64,000 bases of DNA from Juglans regia (taxonomy: Eukaryota > Streptophyta > Magnoliopsida > Fagales > Juglandaceae), in assembly GCF_001411555.2 (NCBI RefSeq), contig NC_049909.1, positions 16,974,623-17,038,622 on the forward strand. Reading direction: 5' to 3'. Shown in pieces: positions 35,401 to 46,826 of the stretch; the first letter of the stretch is position 1, and each line of letters opens with the position of its first letter. The notes beneath the pieces are model-generated. The model saw only the letters and a list, made by a program, of their open reading frames with translations, ran no database searches and had not been told where the DNA came from. A program made the translations under genes and the position numbers.

Positions 35401-36017
35401 CTTCAATTGTAACATTAGCTATTACTTTTTGGTTATGAGCCTTATCGGTGGAACTGACTCTAAACATTGTTTGTGCAGGTTCCCATGTTCACAGCCTCTG
35501 GTTTACGAGTCCGTTTCCTCAAGGTAACTTTTATAATTTCTCAGTATGTCCTCATGGTTTTGCCTAATGGACATATTGGTCTGTATACTTAATTTTTGAA
35601 CTTTTTGCTCCCAACAGAGTTCAAGTTTGATCATTCTAAACCTTGTCACCCTCCTCTTAGACCTATTAATGGCATACATTTCACCTGGCTCTTATGCCCA
35701 AGTCATCACTAATGGGATGCTGACATGTGCGGATATCCTATTGGTGCTGACTTGACGTTGGAGCCACGTGACATGGGCTCAATTAATGGGATTGACGGGA
35801 GCTTCATGGGTGAATTAAAATGATCAAACTTAAAATCACAAGGAGTAAATAAGTTCTACTGGAATTTAACTGTATTAAAAAATGTGGCATTTACCTCACT
35901 AGTTTTGACTTGAATTTTTAATTTTTTTTTTTGCAGGTATGGGAAAAGAGTGGCTACAACACTGTTGAATGGGTCCGTTATATTACCAAAGCTGGTTCTT
36001 ACGAGATTAGGTGTTAG
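26417..36017 (+). CDS. AP2M: AP-2 complex subunit mu (clathrin adaptor medium chain)
   Basis: Thirteen exons: 26417-26499, 29992-30169, 30634-30724, 31192-31286, 31463-31552, 31632-31680, 31766-31904, 32102-32218, 33099-33189, 33273-33415, 34420-34534, 35479-35523 and 35937-36017. They sum to 1317 nt, 438 aa, the length I recall for Arabidopsis AP2M. Residues 1 to about 140 are the longin-type N-domain ([20 protein letters not shown] onward). After a linker ([18 protein letters not shown]) comes the mu homology domain, from [20 protein letters not shown] to the C-terminal [15 protein letters not shown]. The protein joins the AP-2 heterotetramer at the plasma membrane and recognises YxxPhi sorting signals in clathrin-mediated endocytosis, for example of auxin and hormone receptors. 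All splice sites are GT-AG and all phases agree. Intron 1 (3.5 kb) is mostly LINE and solo-LTR sequence. Exons 7, 8 and 12 recur in a pseudogene near 60 kb. Confidence 0.96.
26880..27210 (+). repeat. degenerate TRIM/LTR-like sequence in AP2M intron 1
   Basis: A stretch resembling the 172-bp solo LTR (GAGAAGTTCTTATGG...CTAGTCATTTTGG) is followed by TGGTATTGGAGCC, close to the tRNA-Met primer site. A second weaker LTR-like part ends near 27210. Ends and target duplication are no longer clear. Confidence 0.35.
27222..29160 (-). mobile_element. degenerate LINE fragments in AP2M intron 1
   Basis: On the minus strand, poly(A) and a LINE-type tail sit at 27222-27450. A second tail and C-terminal region lie at about 27540-27740, continuing beyond the solo LTR to about 28530. 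Translation around 28270-28110 gives [16 protein letters not shown], typical of the C-terminal region of plant LINE ORF2. A 165-bp stretch is duplicated in tandem (27940-28105 and 28110-28270). The frames are riddled with stops. The right limit is uncertain. Confidence 0.6.
27747..27928 (-). mobile_element. solo LTR, 182-bp copy 2 (AP2M intron 1)
   Basis: It reads TGTGATACCCCAT...GGCATTACA on the plus strand, which is the complement of copies 1 and 4. The target duplication TTCTT is perfect at 27742-27746 and 27929-27933. It interrupts the LINE fragment. Confidence 0.88.
29166..29337 (-). mobile_element. solo LTR, 172-bp copy 3 (AP2M intron 1)
   Basis: It reads TGTGATACCCCAT...AGCATTACA on the plus strand, with a perfect target duplication AAATG at 29161-29165 and 29338-29342. 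Confidence 0.9.
29340..29803 (+). mobile_element. probable LINE 3' end (plus strand)
   Basis: It ends in a characteristic tail, GTATACATCCACTGTACTTG, then TCCTATTGATATATATA, then CTTATCAAAAAAAAAA at about 29803. This resembles 3' ends of plant LINEs. No readable protein remains, and the left limit is a guess. Confidence 0.45.
32700..33065. repeat. MITE-family copy in AP2M intron 8
   Basis: Ends TAGGAGTTGTTTAGGAATAG and CTCCCAGCATCCCCTTA are rough inverted repeats. Inside are CTTCTCATCTCAGCCC and TCTCATCCCATCTCATTC. It is the same family as the GATGAGATGAGAT copies. The corresponding region is deleted in the right arm. Confidence 0.6.
33916..34087 (+). mobile_element. solo LTR, 172-bp copy 4 (AP2M intron 10)
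   Basis: It reads TGTAACACCCCAATGG...GGGGTATCATA, with a perfect target duplication GAGCT at 33911-33915 and 34088-34092. The last base is A after T instead of the CA seen in other copies, by point change. Confidence 0.88.
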
Positions 36018-37328
36018 AAGTTGGAAATACTGCTGAGGTTTTTGGGGATTTAAAATGGTGGAGATTGAAATATTGAACCTGTGTTTGAAGGATGCGATTG
36101 GTAACTTTATGATAATGTATCTTTTATGGAGCCTATCATTTTTTTTCCTGTAACATATACTATACAGTAAGAAAATAGCTTTGGTAGTGTGTGCATTAAA
36201 TGATATTGTTGCAATGATTTAGTGTCACAATTACGTGATTTAAAAATCCTTGTACATTTTCACTCTTTTCGTTTATAGATATAAAACGTGTTAATTAAGT
36301 CCACCAAAGGATCATGGAAGATTAAAGCCAGATTTGATTGGAAATAAAGCTGGATAATAAGACATAAAAAAGAAGAGATTGGAGTTGTAGAAGGGAGGGG
36401 GAGGGAACAGAGAGAAGGATTTGCCATCTTTGAGGTCTGGAGGGACTGCTGGAGAGAAGGGCAGAATCAAGAGCTTCGAGCCTACTTTCCTAGAGCTGAG
36501 TGATTGTAGAGAGCTTGGTGTGAATGAAGAAGAGCTTCTTATACTCAGCCATGTTTATTGTGTGTTTTACTCCCAAGAACAATGGACCTAGGCCTCACTG
36601 CTGAATCTTGTAAATATGTTTCTTTATTTCTAGCCATATAAGCAAGCCATGAATGAACACACCATCACCAATAACCACTGCGTGAGATGAGAGCCGAGAG
36701 GGTCATTCGATTATACCGTTGACTTTTACAAAATTTAAAATAAAAATAATATTATAATAATATTTTATTTTATTTCATCTATATAACCAAACAAAAGCCT
36801 GAATTAGACTACAACACAAGTGATTTGGAAAGGAGAGTGATAATTTATTAATTATCGTGTGCCACTTCTCGATCGCCTAAATCAGATTATAAAATGATCA
36901 TAAAAAAGAGCCATGACATATCAAAACACTACACATCACATATTCATTGGCAATATATTAAATGAGATCGTGTCACGTGGACATGCATTTAGAAATTAGG
37001 ACGAAAGAAGTTGATTGATGATAATGATTCATTGGAGTAAATTGATATATTTATAAATTTATTTTAAAATTCAGAAATAAATTATAAATTTATTGTAATA
37101 TTTTAGAATTGAACCCAGAGCATTGACATAATTATAAATTTATTTTTAATTTAAGAAATAAATCTGAATTTATAAATAAATTATAAATTAAAATCAAATG
37201 TAATATTTTAGAATTTAACCCAAAGCATAAAATTACAAAAACCCTATAAATATAAACCCTACTTTATAAACTACAAATTTTACGGCTCCGGCTTTTGATT
37301 TCCAGTTGTTTTAATTTCATCTCCACTC

Positions 37329-37365
<37 letters not shown>

Positions 37366-37486
37366 GGCGTAGGTTTTGAGGAATGTTTACTCCACTGATC
37401 CAATCTAGCTGCATTTTCCTCTAATTTCCCGGAAACCAAACACCCCAAGAAGTCGAGAAAAACCCAAGAAAGAAAAAGCTTGTTGA
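36018..37486. other. AP2M 3' region and AHL promoter/leader
   Basis: The 3' UTR of AP2M probably extends to about 36250. The stretch 36730-36790 is a fragment of the AT-rich MITE family. A (CT)n tract at 37331-37362 lies in the AHL 5' leader. The part 36940-37486 is conserved in the right arm (54853-55275). The right-arm counterpart of 36018-36940 is missing or replaced. Confidence 0.5.
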
Positions 37487-40400
37487 ATGGATTCACGGGA
37501 AGCTCCTCCTCATCCACCACCACAGAACATGATGGTGGGCCCCACGTCATACCCCATGCTCAACGCCATTGCCACCTCCAACAACAATTCCAATGCCCCT
37601 ATTATGATCAGCACCAGTTCCGGCGGTGGGCCCACGATGATCCCTCAACCTACCGCGGCCCGTTTCCCTTTCAACTCCGCGGTCTCGGCGAAGCCATTGG
37701 ATTCTTTCAACAGCAGCAACAACAACAACAACGCCGGTCCGTACGATGGATCGCCGCCGTCGAGGCAGTCAGGGTTCAGCATTGACACCTCCTCCGCCGC
37801 GGCGAAGAAGAAAAGGGGCCGGCCGAGGAAGTACTCGCCTGACGGCAACATTGCGCTCGGCTTGGCTCCGACGCCTATCTCCCCTTCTTCCGTCGCAAAT
37901 CACGGGGACTCCAGCAGCACCATGCCGTCCTCGGAGCCTCCCTTGAAGAAGCATCGGGGTCGGCCGCCCGGCTCCGGGAAGAAGCAATTGGATGCTTTGG
38001 GTAAAATCTAAAATTTATTATCGGTCAGTTTCGATTGTTGTTCATTTTCGGAAAGGTATGTCGTGTTAGTTAAGATTAATTTGGTGTTGCAGGAACGGGC
38101 GGTGTAGGTTTTACTCCGCATGTTATTATGGTGAATACAGGCGAGGTAAATTTTATTGTAGTAATTAATTACGACGCTGAGACTACATGTCTTTACGAAC
38201 ATTAGTGTATGTCTTAGGCTCTAGAATGGGAAATGTTGTTAGTTGGGCTGGATATATATTTTTTTTTTGGTGAGATTAATGCTTTTATTGTTATGTTTAG
38301 TTGCATATATTGTCAACGGCTTACTTATAAGAAATATATATACTGACATTGTCTTTTTTTTTTATAGGTCAAAGAATTATCCTTAATTAGTTTATTGCTT
38401 TCATTGTTCGAAAGAAAACTGTAATTATTACACCAGTGAACCTAAAAGGGTTCTGGCAGCCATAAATCTTGAAATGCCGGAGTTGGGTAGTTTTCAAAAT
38501 CTTTTTTTTGTGACTTTTCAAGATGCAAATCCTTTCTTTCGAGTCTCTGTAACACTTAATGGAATCATCATAAAAGTGATATACAGAGTTGGATGCACCA
38601 AAACAAAGAGGATTCATTTTGATTGCAATGTAAAGGGTACACAACGAATTTTTTATTTTATTTTTTCTAATGCTATTTCAATGTGCAAAATGGTTGATTT
38701 GCATCCATGGAAGTACAAAAGATTTTTTTATTTTTTTTGGTAATTATGAAGCTCCTTCAATGATTGTTTAATGCATACACACGCTCGCGCGCGCACACAC
38801 CTACACACTTAATTTTTTTGATTGGCACCGGGTATTCGGGAACAGCGTCCCGACTAATCCTGGGGGTACACAGGCCCTCGGCAAGAAGTTTTCCGCAAGT
38901 GCGCCTCGGTTAATTCTAGGGGAAAATCCTCCAGTCCGATGGCCCCTAGAGATTGTTTGTACCCAAGGGAATTTGAACCTTAGACCTGGGGGGAGCATAC
39001 CCTTAGGCCCAAGGCCTTTACCACTTGAGCTCCTAGGGGTTACCTACACACTTAATTATACTCAACTATTCAATGGAGCCAACTTTCATCACTTTTTTGT
39101 ATCACTTTCTAGCTCCTAACTTGTAACTAGGGTGTTGTCTCAGTTGTATACGTTCCATGTTCTTCAGCTATGCCTATTTACTTGTTTTAATAAAACTTTA
39201 TTTACCCATAAAAAAATTATACTAACCAAAACTTTAAATCCCTAGTTGGGATTGGCTTTATGAATCCTTTATTAGCTCATTGTGTTTTACGTGTGATTTT
39301 TGATTTGATAAGAATGATCATTTAGTTTGTAAAATGCGACAAGAAGCTTTTATCAATGTATATTTTATATAAGACATGTATCAATTTTGGTCATAAAAAA
39401 AGGGATCCTATAAGTAAGGCATAGTCTGAGTATGCAGGTCGTATATAAGATAGACACTTAGCTAGAATTAGAAGCCAATACAAGGAAATCATGCACCTTA
39501 AGTCCACTAAAATGTATGCATGAGTCCTACGAAACTAAGGAGATGTTTGGGGAATGAGATGAGATGAGAAATTTGTGAATAATAGTGAAATGGTTTGAGT
39601 TATGATGTTTTATTTGGTTTTGGGAAATGAGATAGAAAAAGTTGAATAAAAATATTATAAAATTAAAATATTGTTAGAATATAATTTTTTAATATTATAT
39701 TGTTTTGAAATTTGAAAAATTTGAATTGTTTTTTGTGTTTTGTTTGGAAATTTGAGAAAATTGTAATGATTAATTAAGTAATGATTAGATGAAAAAGTTG
39801 AATATTTGAAATTGAAAAATATTTCTGTTTGAATGATGTTTGGGAATGAGATGAGATGAGATGAGATGTGATGGAATGAGATGAGATGAGATGAGATGTG
39901 ATGGAATGAGATGAAACCTCTTCCAAACAACCCCCATGTGTTGAAGAAATAGTTTTTTTTTTTCCCTATCAAACAAATAGTTTTTTTTTTTTTTTCATTA
40001 ATGTTCTGCTCGCAGTCTTCAAAACTTTTGTTGCTCTGTTCCCCTCTAAATGCACAATAGTAAGCATATGGGAGCCATCTTCCATATCACTGCAATTTTA
40101 GGGTTGTCATACCGACATATCCAAGTTGTAAGGAAGTCTACTGCCCTTCTTGGCATAACCTAAGCTAACCCCATTTTGCCAAAAAATTGTTCCAAAGAGC
40201 CTGGACTACCTCACAGTGAAGAAGTAGATGGTCTACATTTTCCCATCCTGTTTGATTGATAAGTAAGACAGATTCCTACTTGCACATCTTGTAGCTTGCT
40301 TCCTTTTGCTTTTCAAAGGATGAGGGACTACCTTGGAAGTATTTATTTTGGCTACCTTTTTAGGTCGTTGTGATATTTTTCCAGAATATCAACTTCTTGA

Positions 40401-43400
40401 TTCACCATGCCACTTATAATGCTTGTTGAATGTTTTCATGCATAACGTAGTTATAATAATTGAATCATAATCTATTTGATCTCGAACCTTGGGTGCTGAC
40501 ACTTAAGGTGACATCATAAGCAAATTGAGTAATGCAAATAAAGATTTGAGGGTTTTGTAATCTATCAGGTGATAGTACCGATAAAAAAAAAATCAGGTGA
40601 TATCTAATCTGTGAAACATTGACCAAATTTTTGCATTTAAATAGAGATTTCACTTGATGTTGTATCAAGTTGGTTGGAGAGAGTGTGGTTGCTTCTCATT
40701 GCGGTTGTTGGGGGGGATTTGTTCTCCTGTTAGTTTTTGTGGGAAGGTTTTATAACTAACAAATGGGAAATAACCAAAGGACGTTAGTTGTATGAAGAAA
40801 ATAAGCAGATAAGGTATCAATCTCTCTCTCTCTTCTTTTAATACAATTACAAGTTCATAGAAATATAGAATTTATGGGATAAAATGTGTAGACATACACT
40901 CTTAAAGGTTAGCTAGCGGATTTGTTATTTCTTTCCTTTTTTACATGTAATGCAATGCTTGGAATCATTCAATTTTTCAGCATAGCTAATTAGATCTATG
41001 TGTCCAAAGGTTGCTACCTTGACATAAATAATTACTTTAGACGGAATTGAATAATCTCAAGTTATTTGGTTTATCTTTTCAAGATTTCACTTTTTATTCA
41101 GAATTAGTTGGGACTTTGTTCCGGACACCTGGTGCCAATAAAAAAAAATGATTTCACTTTTTATTTACAAAGTAGCAACAAAATGTTACTCAAAAGGCCA
41201 TTGTAGACAATTGGATATTCCCCGGCACAAGAGCTTGAATCATATTTAAGTTTCAATTTTGAATTTCTTCCAATTCCAAAAATTGGTGCTTAAGATTTAG
41301 TGCTCTATAATTTTGATGTCGATCTTCTGAGTTAGTTTAGTTGAAACGAGGGGGCTATTAGAGCATGGATGACATTTTAATGATGATTCACATTTAGTCA
41401 GGTAAGCCAAAAGGTTATTCATTTGTTGGTCATATTGACTGGGCATAATATTTCTCTGGGTCAATTGTTGTTGGGCATGAGGATATTTATTGAGGCACAT
41501 AAATATTTATGGATAAGTTTGATGCTGTCTTACTGCATTAAAGGAGATGCAAATGTAAATGATTATCATATGCAGTTGATGGAATTAAATAGTTGCCGTG
41601 CTTTTATTTAAGACCTACTTTTGGTAACTAATGTTTAGTTTGTAAGATGTTGAAGCCAAGAATTTATTTATCAATAACAAAAGAATCTCTTGAAAATGTA
41701 GTTCTTGATATTTAATTTCTATTATGACAAGGAAAATAAACATATTAATGTTGGCCCATGCAGGTCGTGATATTTTTTGTGGTTAGTTGTATTCATCGTT
41801 AAGCTTTCTGAGTGAAGCATTGGTGATATTAAGGAAGTTATAGCCACCTTTTAACTTCTATTGTCTTGCACGTTTATTGCTGTGTTGCATGATTAGTTGC
41901 AACTCTTCACTGGATCTTAGACGGGAGCTATTTGCTTAAGTCATGGTAACCTCCTAATTATATTAGTATCGTGGTTTTCAGGATATATCATCAAAGATTA
42001 TGGAGTTTTCACAGCAGGGGCCACGCACAGTTTGTATTCTTTCTGCAAGTGGTGCCATCTGCAATGTTACCCTTCGTCAATCAGCATTGTCAGGTGGTAC
42101 TGTGACATATGAGGTAACTTTAATTCTTATAAGATCGTGTGAGATAATTATTTTGAGGTTATGTTACATATACACTGATATGGGAACATGTATATGTTAC
42201 AGTAGGGTACCCTAATGCGGAAAGTTCCTAAAATAAAAGGAGATTTAAAGTGGAAAATGAAGTACATAAATAACAACGCAAATGTGTATATATCCCATCC
42301 TTGCATCCTACTGAAAGCTTATACTCACCCCTTTCTATAATGAAATTTATGCTATTCAAATATTAATGTGAAAGGTCTTGTTCACTTGTATCTGCAGAAG
42401 CTACATGTCCAAAATTCATATCTGCTGAAGTTGATCAGTAAGAACTAATGGCAATCAATATTGATAGTGGTGTTTCCTTTTGGTGTTTAGAACATATGGC
42501 AATCAATATTAACATATGAAATGCTTTCCATACTAGAAAATGATATCACGTCATAGATCAACCCTAATTCTGTGACATCAAATCTTATAGCTCTATTTAC
42601 GAATTAAGTTTTTTGTGGCATAAAAAACCCTTGCAACATGTGACCATAAGATCCAGGGATACATAAATGGAGATAATAATTGTTTGTACTTCATTGTTTG
42701 ATGTTGCAAGTGGTTTTATTTCATTGTTTTCAATTATAAATGATAAGAATGTACTGCCACCATGCCATAATAGATATATTAATTTAGAATGGCATGATTG
42801 CTGGTGAATGAAAATGTAAAAACTTAGTTATGTTTCTTAAATTTCTTTACTTTATATATTATAGGGGCATAACTTTTAATATCAGTCTGATTTACTTTTC
42901 GAAAAAGTTATGGGTAATATAACATATTTTTTAAGTAAGACCACTTTTAGAAACTGTACATAGAATTCGGGAGGTCTCCAAAATGGAAGTAAGACATTTA
43001 AATTGAATGGGGGAAGAGGAGGGGGAGCTCGGCGCCACCACACAAGTATACAACGAGGCACACGTCCTTCACCTTTTTTGTAATTCTTCTACAAGTGATA
43101 CCATGTGAAATTAAAAGGGATTAAATTGTAGGTAATAGAAATTTCCCAAATTTAGGCTATATATCATAGAAGGAACCCAAAAATTTTTGAAATTGCTGTC
43201 CAGCTAAAGTTTTTAAGTAAAAACTGATGTTTATACAAGGAAGGATCAAGAGAAATCCTCATCCGATACTTCAAGATGGCTCTCAGTGCTAGGTTTTCTA
43301 TACAGAGTGAGATTAGATCCCTTATTAAGATGGGAGTATTATCTTCTAATTTTGATCCATGTACACGAGAAATACCGTGAAACGTCCTCTGAAATGCCTT

Positions 43401-44594
43401 CTGCTTACGATGATACTTTGCAGTTCTTGTTTCTTGTTTACTGGAAAATGGGACCCAATGCAAACCAAAGGGAAAGACAGTTTTCCATCTGAACATGCTT
43501 AGATTCTACTGTCAAAATTTGTAGCTTGAGATGTTTGGGCGTCCTGTTTTTTTTTTACCCCTAGAGTTGGAAAGATCTCCGAAATTAATTACATAGCCTG
43601 CCCTTGCTGTTAGTTTTTCTTTTTCTTTATTGTTTATGTATTTCATAAATAAAATTAAGATGTACTTTATGGAGTAGAATGGTGGATAATGTGATACCAT
43701 GCTGCTACAATTTTGGATAATGTCTTGGTTTAAAATTGCACGTCTATTAATGAAAAGTTAAAAATTTAGTGTTTTTATAGAATGTTTCATGACATTTCAG
43801 TATTTAAATAATGGAAAGGCCATTGAAGAACTGGAAGCTGCTAATGAAAATTTGAAATATATGCTGAACAAGCTAGACCATAGGTTGTCTTTCGAGGTTT
43901 ATTTTTAGTTTCCCTATTCACAATTTGTATCCATCATGGTCAATTTTCCTTGCAGGGTCGATTTGAGATTATCTCTCTATCAGGTTCCTTTTTGCTTTCT
44001 GAAAATGGTGGCAGTCGTAGCAGAACAGGTGGTTTGAGTGTGTCCCTGGCTGGGTCAGATGGTCGAGTTTTAGGTGGAGGGGTTGCAGGAATGCTAATGG
44101 CAGCTTCACCAGTTCAGGTATTGCTCAATTATTTTCTAACGCATGCATCATTTATGAAGCTATCATGAAATATTCATCTTCTGCACGTCTAAGAAGTTTT
44201 TGAAGCTGACGTACTTATGCATTATGGTATGGGCTCCAAAAAGTGTTCAGCCATCTAAAGAATTGATAATAATACAAATTACATTTCAGTTTTGTGTTTT
44301 ATCATTCCCAACGACTTCCAGGTCATTGTGGGTAGCTTTATTGTGGATGGAAAAAAACCGAACTCAAACAACCTGAAATCTGGGCCCTCATCAGCGCCGA
44401 CACAACAAATGTTGAACTTTAGTGGACCTCTCACAGCAGCCAGCCCTTCCTCTCAAGGCGCCTCAAGCGATTCATCAGATGAGGACGGTGGTAGCCCCAT
44501 TAATAGAGAGCCTGGATTCTACAGCCATGCCGGCCAGCCCCTACATAACATGCAGCCGATGTATCAAATATGGACCGGCCAAACTCAACAGTGA
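37487..44594 (+). CDS. AHL8: AT-hook motif nuclear-localized (AHL) protein, copy A
   Basis: Five exons, 37487-38000, 38093-38145, 41982-42113, 43956-44117 and 44322-44594, give 377 aa. Residues 1-105 are low-complexity and rich in Asn, Ser and Pro. AT-hook 1 is at 107-116 (core RGRP at 110-113) and AT-hook 2 at 154-160 (RGRP at 157-160). The PPC/DUF296 domain runs from about 177 to 295 (GFTPHVIMVNTGED to VIVGSFI) with GRFEII at the start of exon 4, the position of the GRFEIL-type interaction motif. A Ser-rich tail ends QIWTGQTQQ. AHL proteins bind the minor groove of AT-rich DNA, form oligomers through PPC, and regulate growth and flowering genes in the nucleus. The symbol follows the remembered AP2M-AHL8 adjacency in Arabidopsis; the family is certain, the exact ortholog less so. 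Introns 2 and 3 are long and transposon-rich. Confidence 0.93.
38815..39041 (-). mobile_element. tRNA-derived SINE, 227 bp, in AHL copy A intron 2
   Basis: On the minus strand it starts AACCCCTAGGAGCTCAAGTG (A-box-like) followed by GGTTCAAATTCC, a good B box of the pol III internal promoter, and ends in AAAAA. A perfect 16-bp target duplication ACCTACACACTTAATT lies at 38799-38814 and 39042-39057. The right arm has the unoccupied site at about 53617-53640. Confidence 0.92.
39120..39230 (+). repeat. LINE-like 3' tail fragment
   Basis: GTTGTATACGTTCCATGTTC, then AGCTATGCCTATTTACTTG, resembles the 3' tails at 27240-27300 and, inverted, 53470-53540. It is shared by both arms, so it predates the duplication. 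Confidence 0.5.
39538..39936. repeat. AT-rich MITE in AHL copy A intron 2, arm-specific
   Basis: It starts AAGGAGATGTTTGGGGAATG with GAGATGAGATGAG and ends GATGAAACCTCTTCCAAACA then ACCCCCA. A tandem of about 50 bp (GGGAATGAGATGAGATG... and GGAATGAGATGAGATG...) lies at 39840-39912. The right arm lacks it (about 53203-53225). Confidence 0.75.
39960..40310 (-). mobile_element. LINE ORF2 C-terminal fragment
   Basis: The minus strand reads ENVDHLLLHCEVVQALWNNF (at about 40245-40186), a zf-RVT-type motif of plant LINE polymerases, followed by more degraded C-terminal sequence. The homologous fragment lies at 52860-53345 in the right arm, so the insertion predates the duplication. Confidence 0.7.
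41105..41150 (+). mobile_element. 5'-truncated SINE tail
   Basis: TTGTTCCGGACACCTGGTGC followed by CAATAAAAAAAAA matches the 3' end of the SINE at 38815-39041 in the opposite orientation. Only about 45 bp remain. Confidence 0.6.
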
Positions 44595-45775
44595 AGATGC
44601 TACCTGTTAAACGGTTCACAGCGTGCGATATGTTCTGCATAGTGGATAGGGAGGTGAATTTCCAAAAGCTAACAAAACGAATTACCCAAGGCTTAGAGGG
44701 AGAGATCTATTTGAAGTTCTCTTAGTGGGTTACCTGTTTTTTTGATTTAAAGCTAGTCCTATTTTTTGTCCTTTTCACATGATTAAGAGACGGCCATTGG
44801 TGATAGCTGAGGAAATGCAACCTGATTAATTTTTAGGATCTCTTCAGTTCAAATTGCTTTTATATTACTTTGATTTGCATCTGTTCTCACATTTTCGCAG
44901 TTTATGAACTTAATATGTAAGACTTCTTCTAGGATTATGAGATTTGTAGCTATATTTAATAGAGTTGGGTGCGATTGTCTTGAAGCTTGCACAGAATTTG
45001 ATTGATCTAAGCTGTTAAATTGTTGTTAAGAAATCAAGAGAAACTGAATTTTATATTTCCACCAGAATTAATCACATGTACCTATCATCTATCTTGCTTA
45101 TTTTGTTTTTAATTGCGTACAATACTCTATTGTGACCATGCATTAAGACATTAATGATGACAAAGTAGTACTATGGAAGATAAGTATTTGCATTTTTTTG
45201 GGTCAAACCTTCCTGGATGCTGCAGTATTATGTCATCAATGATTCCATACTTATATTCCAAAACCAGCAATATAAAGATAAAAAAGGTTGAAAACCGATG
45301 GGTTGGTGCATGCCCATCCATCATTAATGGGTGTGGTTGGCTTGTAGTGCTCACACAGGAAAAGTTCAACATGCATTCAATCGTGTCAACATTCACCACA
45401 CCGATTTCCTAATTAAGTCACCCCCCCACTAGAAAAGGACTAACAAAATTTGATCGACCTTCTTTGTACTTGTTTGATTATTGGATATATAGTAATCCAA
45501 CTCCATGCATGTGCAGCTTCTTTTGCCTATTTCAATGAGATCGAACAACCTATCTCATAAGTGAATTTTTTTACTCATATTGACTAACTGATCTCCAAAA
45601 CGGCAGTATTAATCTAATCTGTCTTAATGTTTGTTTTGGTGAGAATTCACAATGCATGTTTGTCTGCCGTCCCTAAATATTAGACAAAAAAAACTAGAAA
45701 TTGATCACAGCTAGCTCACCTTCTTTTCATGCAGATGAACGTCTGACCGCGTTGCCCATTGGGTTCGTTCTAGGG

Positions 45776-45818
<43 letters not shown>

Positions 45819-46318
45819 GGTGCAATACGTAATATCTATATCATTTATTAACTTAAGGAAAGGCTGGCTGGCAATTCGTGTTAGCGTATCATATTTCATC
45901 AAATTAATTGAACATGTAGATTTTTTAATTTCAAACCATTTAATCAAATGAGTCAAAGTATTCAATTGATAATTTACTACTAAATCCATGCATGTCAGGT
46001 TTTGCCATAAAAATAGTTTCCAACCCCAACAACTCTTGGGAGGACACCAAAATGATCAGAAGTTACATAGTTCATGTAATCCGCCATGATTATAGAGCAC
46101 AATGGTTGACGCTCTTGGATATGGACATGAATATATCACTAATTTTAAACTCAAAAGTCATATACCTTACCCAATCCATTGATAATCACATAAAAAAGGA
46201 CAGAAAACGTAGGAAAAATGAAGGACTAAGATGATAACGTATTCATGGACATGTACTGATCGATCCATAGTATTATTAGTCACGGTATAAACTCGATCTA
46301 TATTCTAAACTCTACCTT

Positions 46319-46356
<38 letters not shown>

Positions 46357-46448
46357 CATGCATGTATATAAATATGGGTACATCGAAAAGCCAAAATAAT
46401 TAATGGAGTACCTAAATCTGTTTGATGTTTCAGTACCTTGTGTACTCT
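44595..46448. other. AHL copy A 3' region and left part of the spacer
   Basis: The part 44595-44985 still matches the right arm (3' UTR). From 44986 the spacer begins: no supported gene, a (TA)n tract at 45780-45814, another AT/GT repeat at 46322-46370, and a segment at 45265-45350 (AACCGATGGGTTGGTGCATG) that recurs inverted at about 60890-60970. Confidence 0.5.
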
Positions 46449-46826
46449 CTAATAATCTTGAGCATAGAAATCAATTATCTCCTCCAGATTGAGCTGAAGC
46501 AGAGAAGAACAATCATTGCGCATTAGCCACAGCAAGTGCTCGAACAAAATGGCGTCGACATCCACAAAAATCACCCCTTTCTTCCTGCTCTTCAAATGGA
46601 TATCCTCCTTCTCATTCTTCTTCATCTTCTTCTCGATCAACACCCGAAATGGGTTCTCTTCTAACACGAAGGAATCCACCAAGAACTCCCTCTTCTCCTT
46701 GCCGGCCACCACGGTCACCAGCCTACCTGGCTCGCCGAAACCATCTTCGGTTAAAGGCCGGTAGCCCGGCCGAGACCCCGAGTAACACTTCCTCAAGATA
46801 GTCACGGGCAAGACCAAGCAACCCAT
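46449..46826 (-). CDS. SAUR-like auxin-responsive family protein
   Basis: A single uninterrupted 125-aa frame from MGCLVLPVTILRKC to IIDFYAQDY; like most SAUR genes it is intronless. The core RLVTVVAGKEKREFLVDSFV, then ENPFRVLIE and later VDAILFEHLLWLM, fits the SAUR pattern (VxVG..RFxV..x.L.xPxFxxLL..., GxxxxxCDxxxFexxL), with a Lys-rich insertion in the middle. The in-frame ATG at 46862 would add a hydrophobic MLFYFYFLFSFQ, which looks like A/T-rich leader, so 46826 is preferred. SAUR proteins promote growth by inhibiting PP2C.D phosphatases at the plasma membrane; divergent members like this one are poorly characterised. It is the only gene between the two arms of the inverted duplication. 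Confidence 0.65.
   Translation of the reverse strand: MGCLVLPVTILRKCYSGSRPGYRPLTEDGFGEPGRLVTVVAGKEKREFLVDSFVLEENPFRVLIEKKMKKNEKEDIHLKSRKKGVIFVDVDAILFEHLLWLMRNDCSSLLQLNLEEIIDFYAQDY

Larger units (their letters stand above)
31790..44985. repeat. left arm of a 13-kb inverted segmental duplication
   Basis: From within AP2M exon 7 through the AHL gene to about 390 bp past its stop, this segment is homologous in reverse order to 48163-60680. Matches include exons, introns and UTRs, so the copy was made from DNA. Arm-specific insertions (SINE 38815-39041, MITE 39538-39936) and deletions interrupt the match. Confidence 0.92.
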
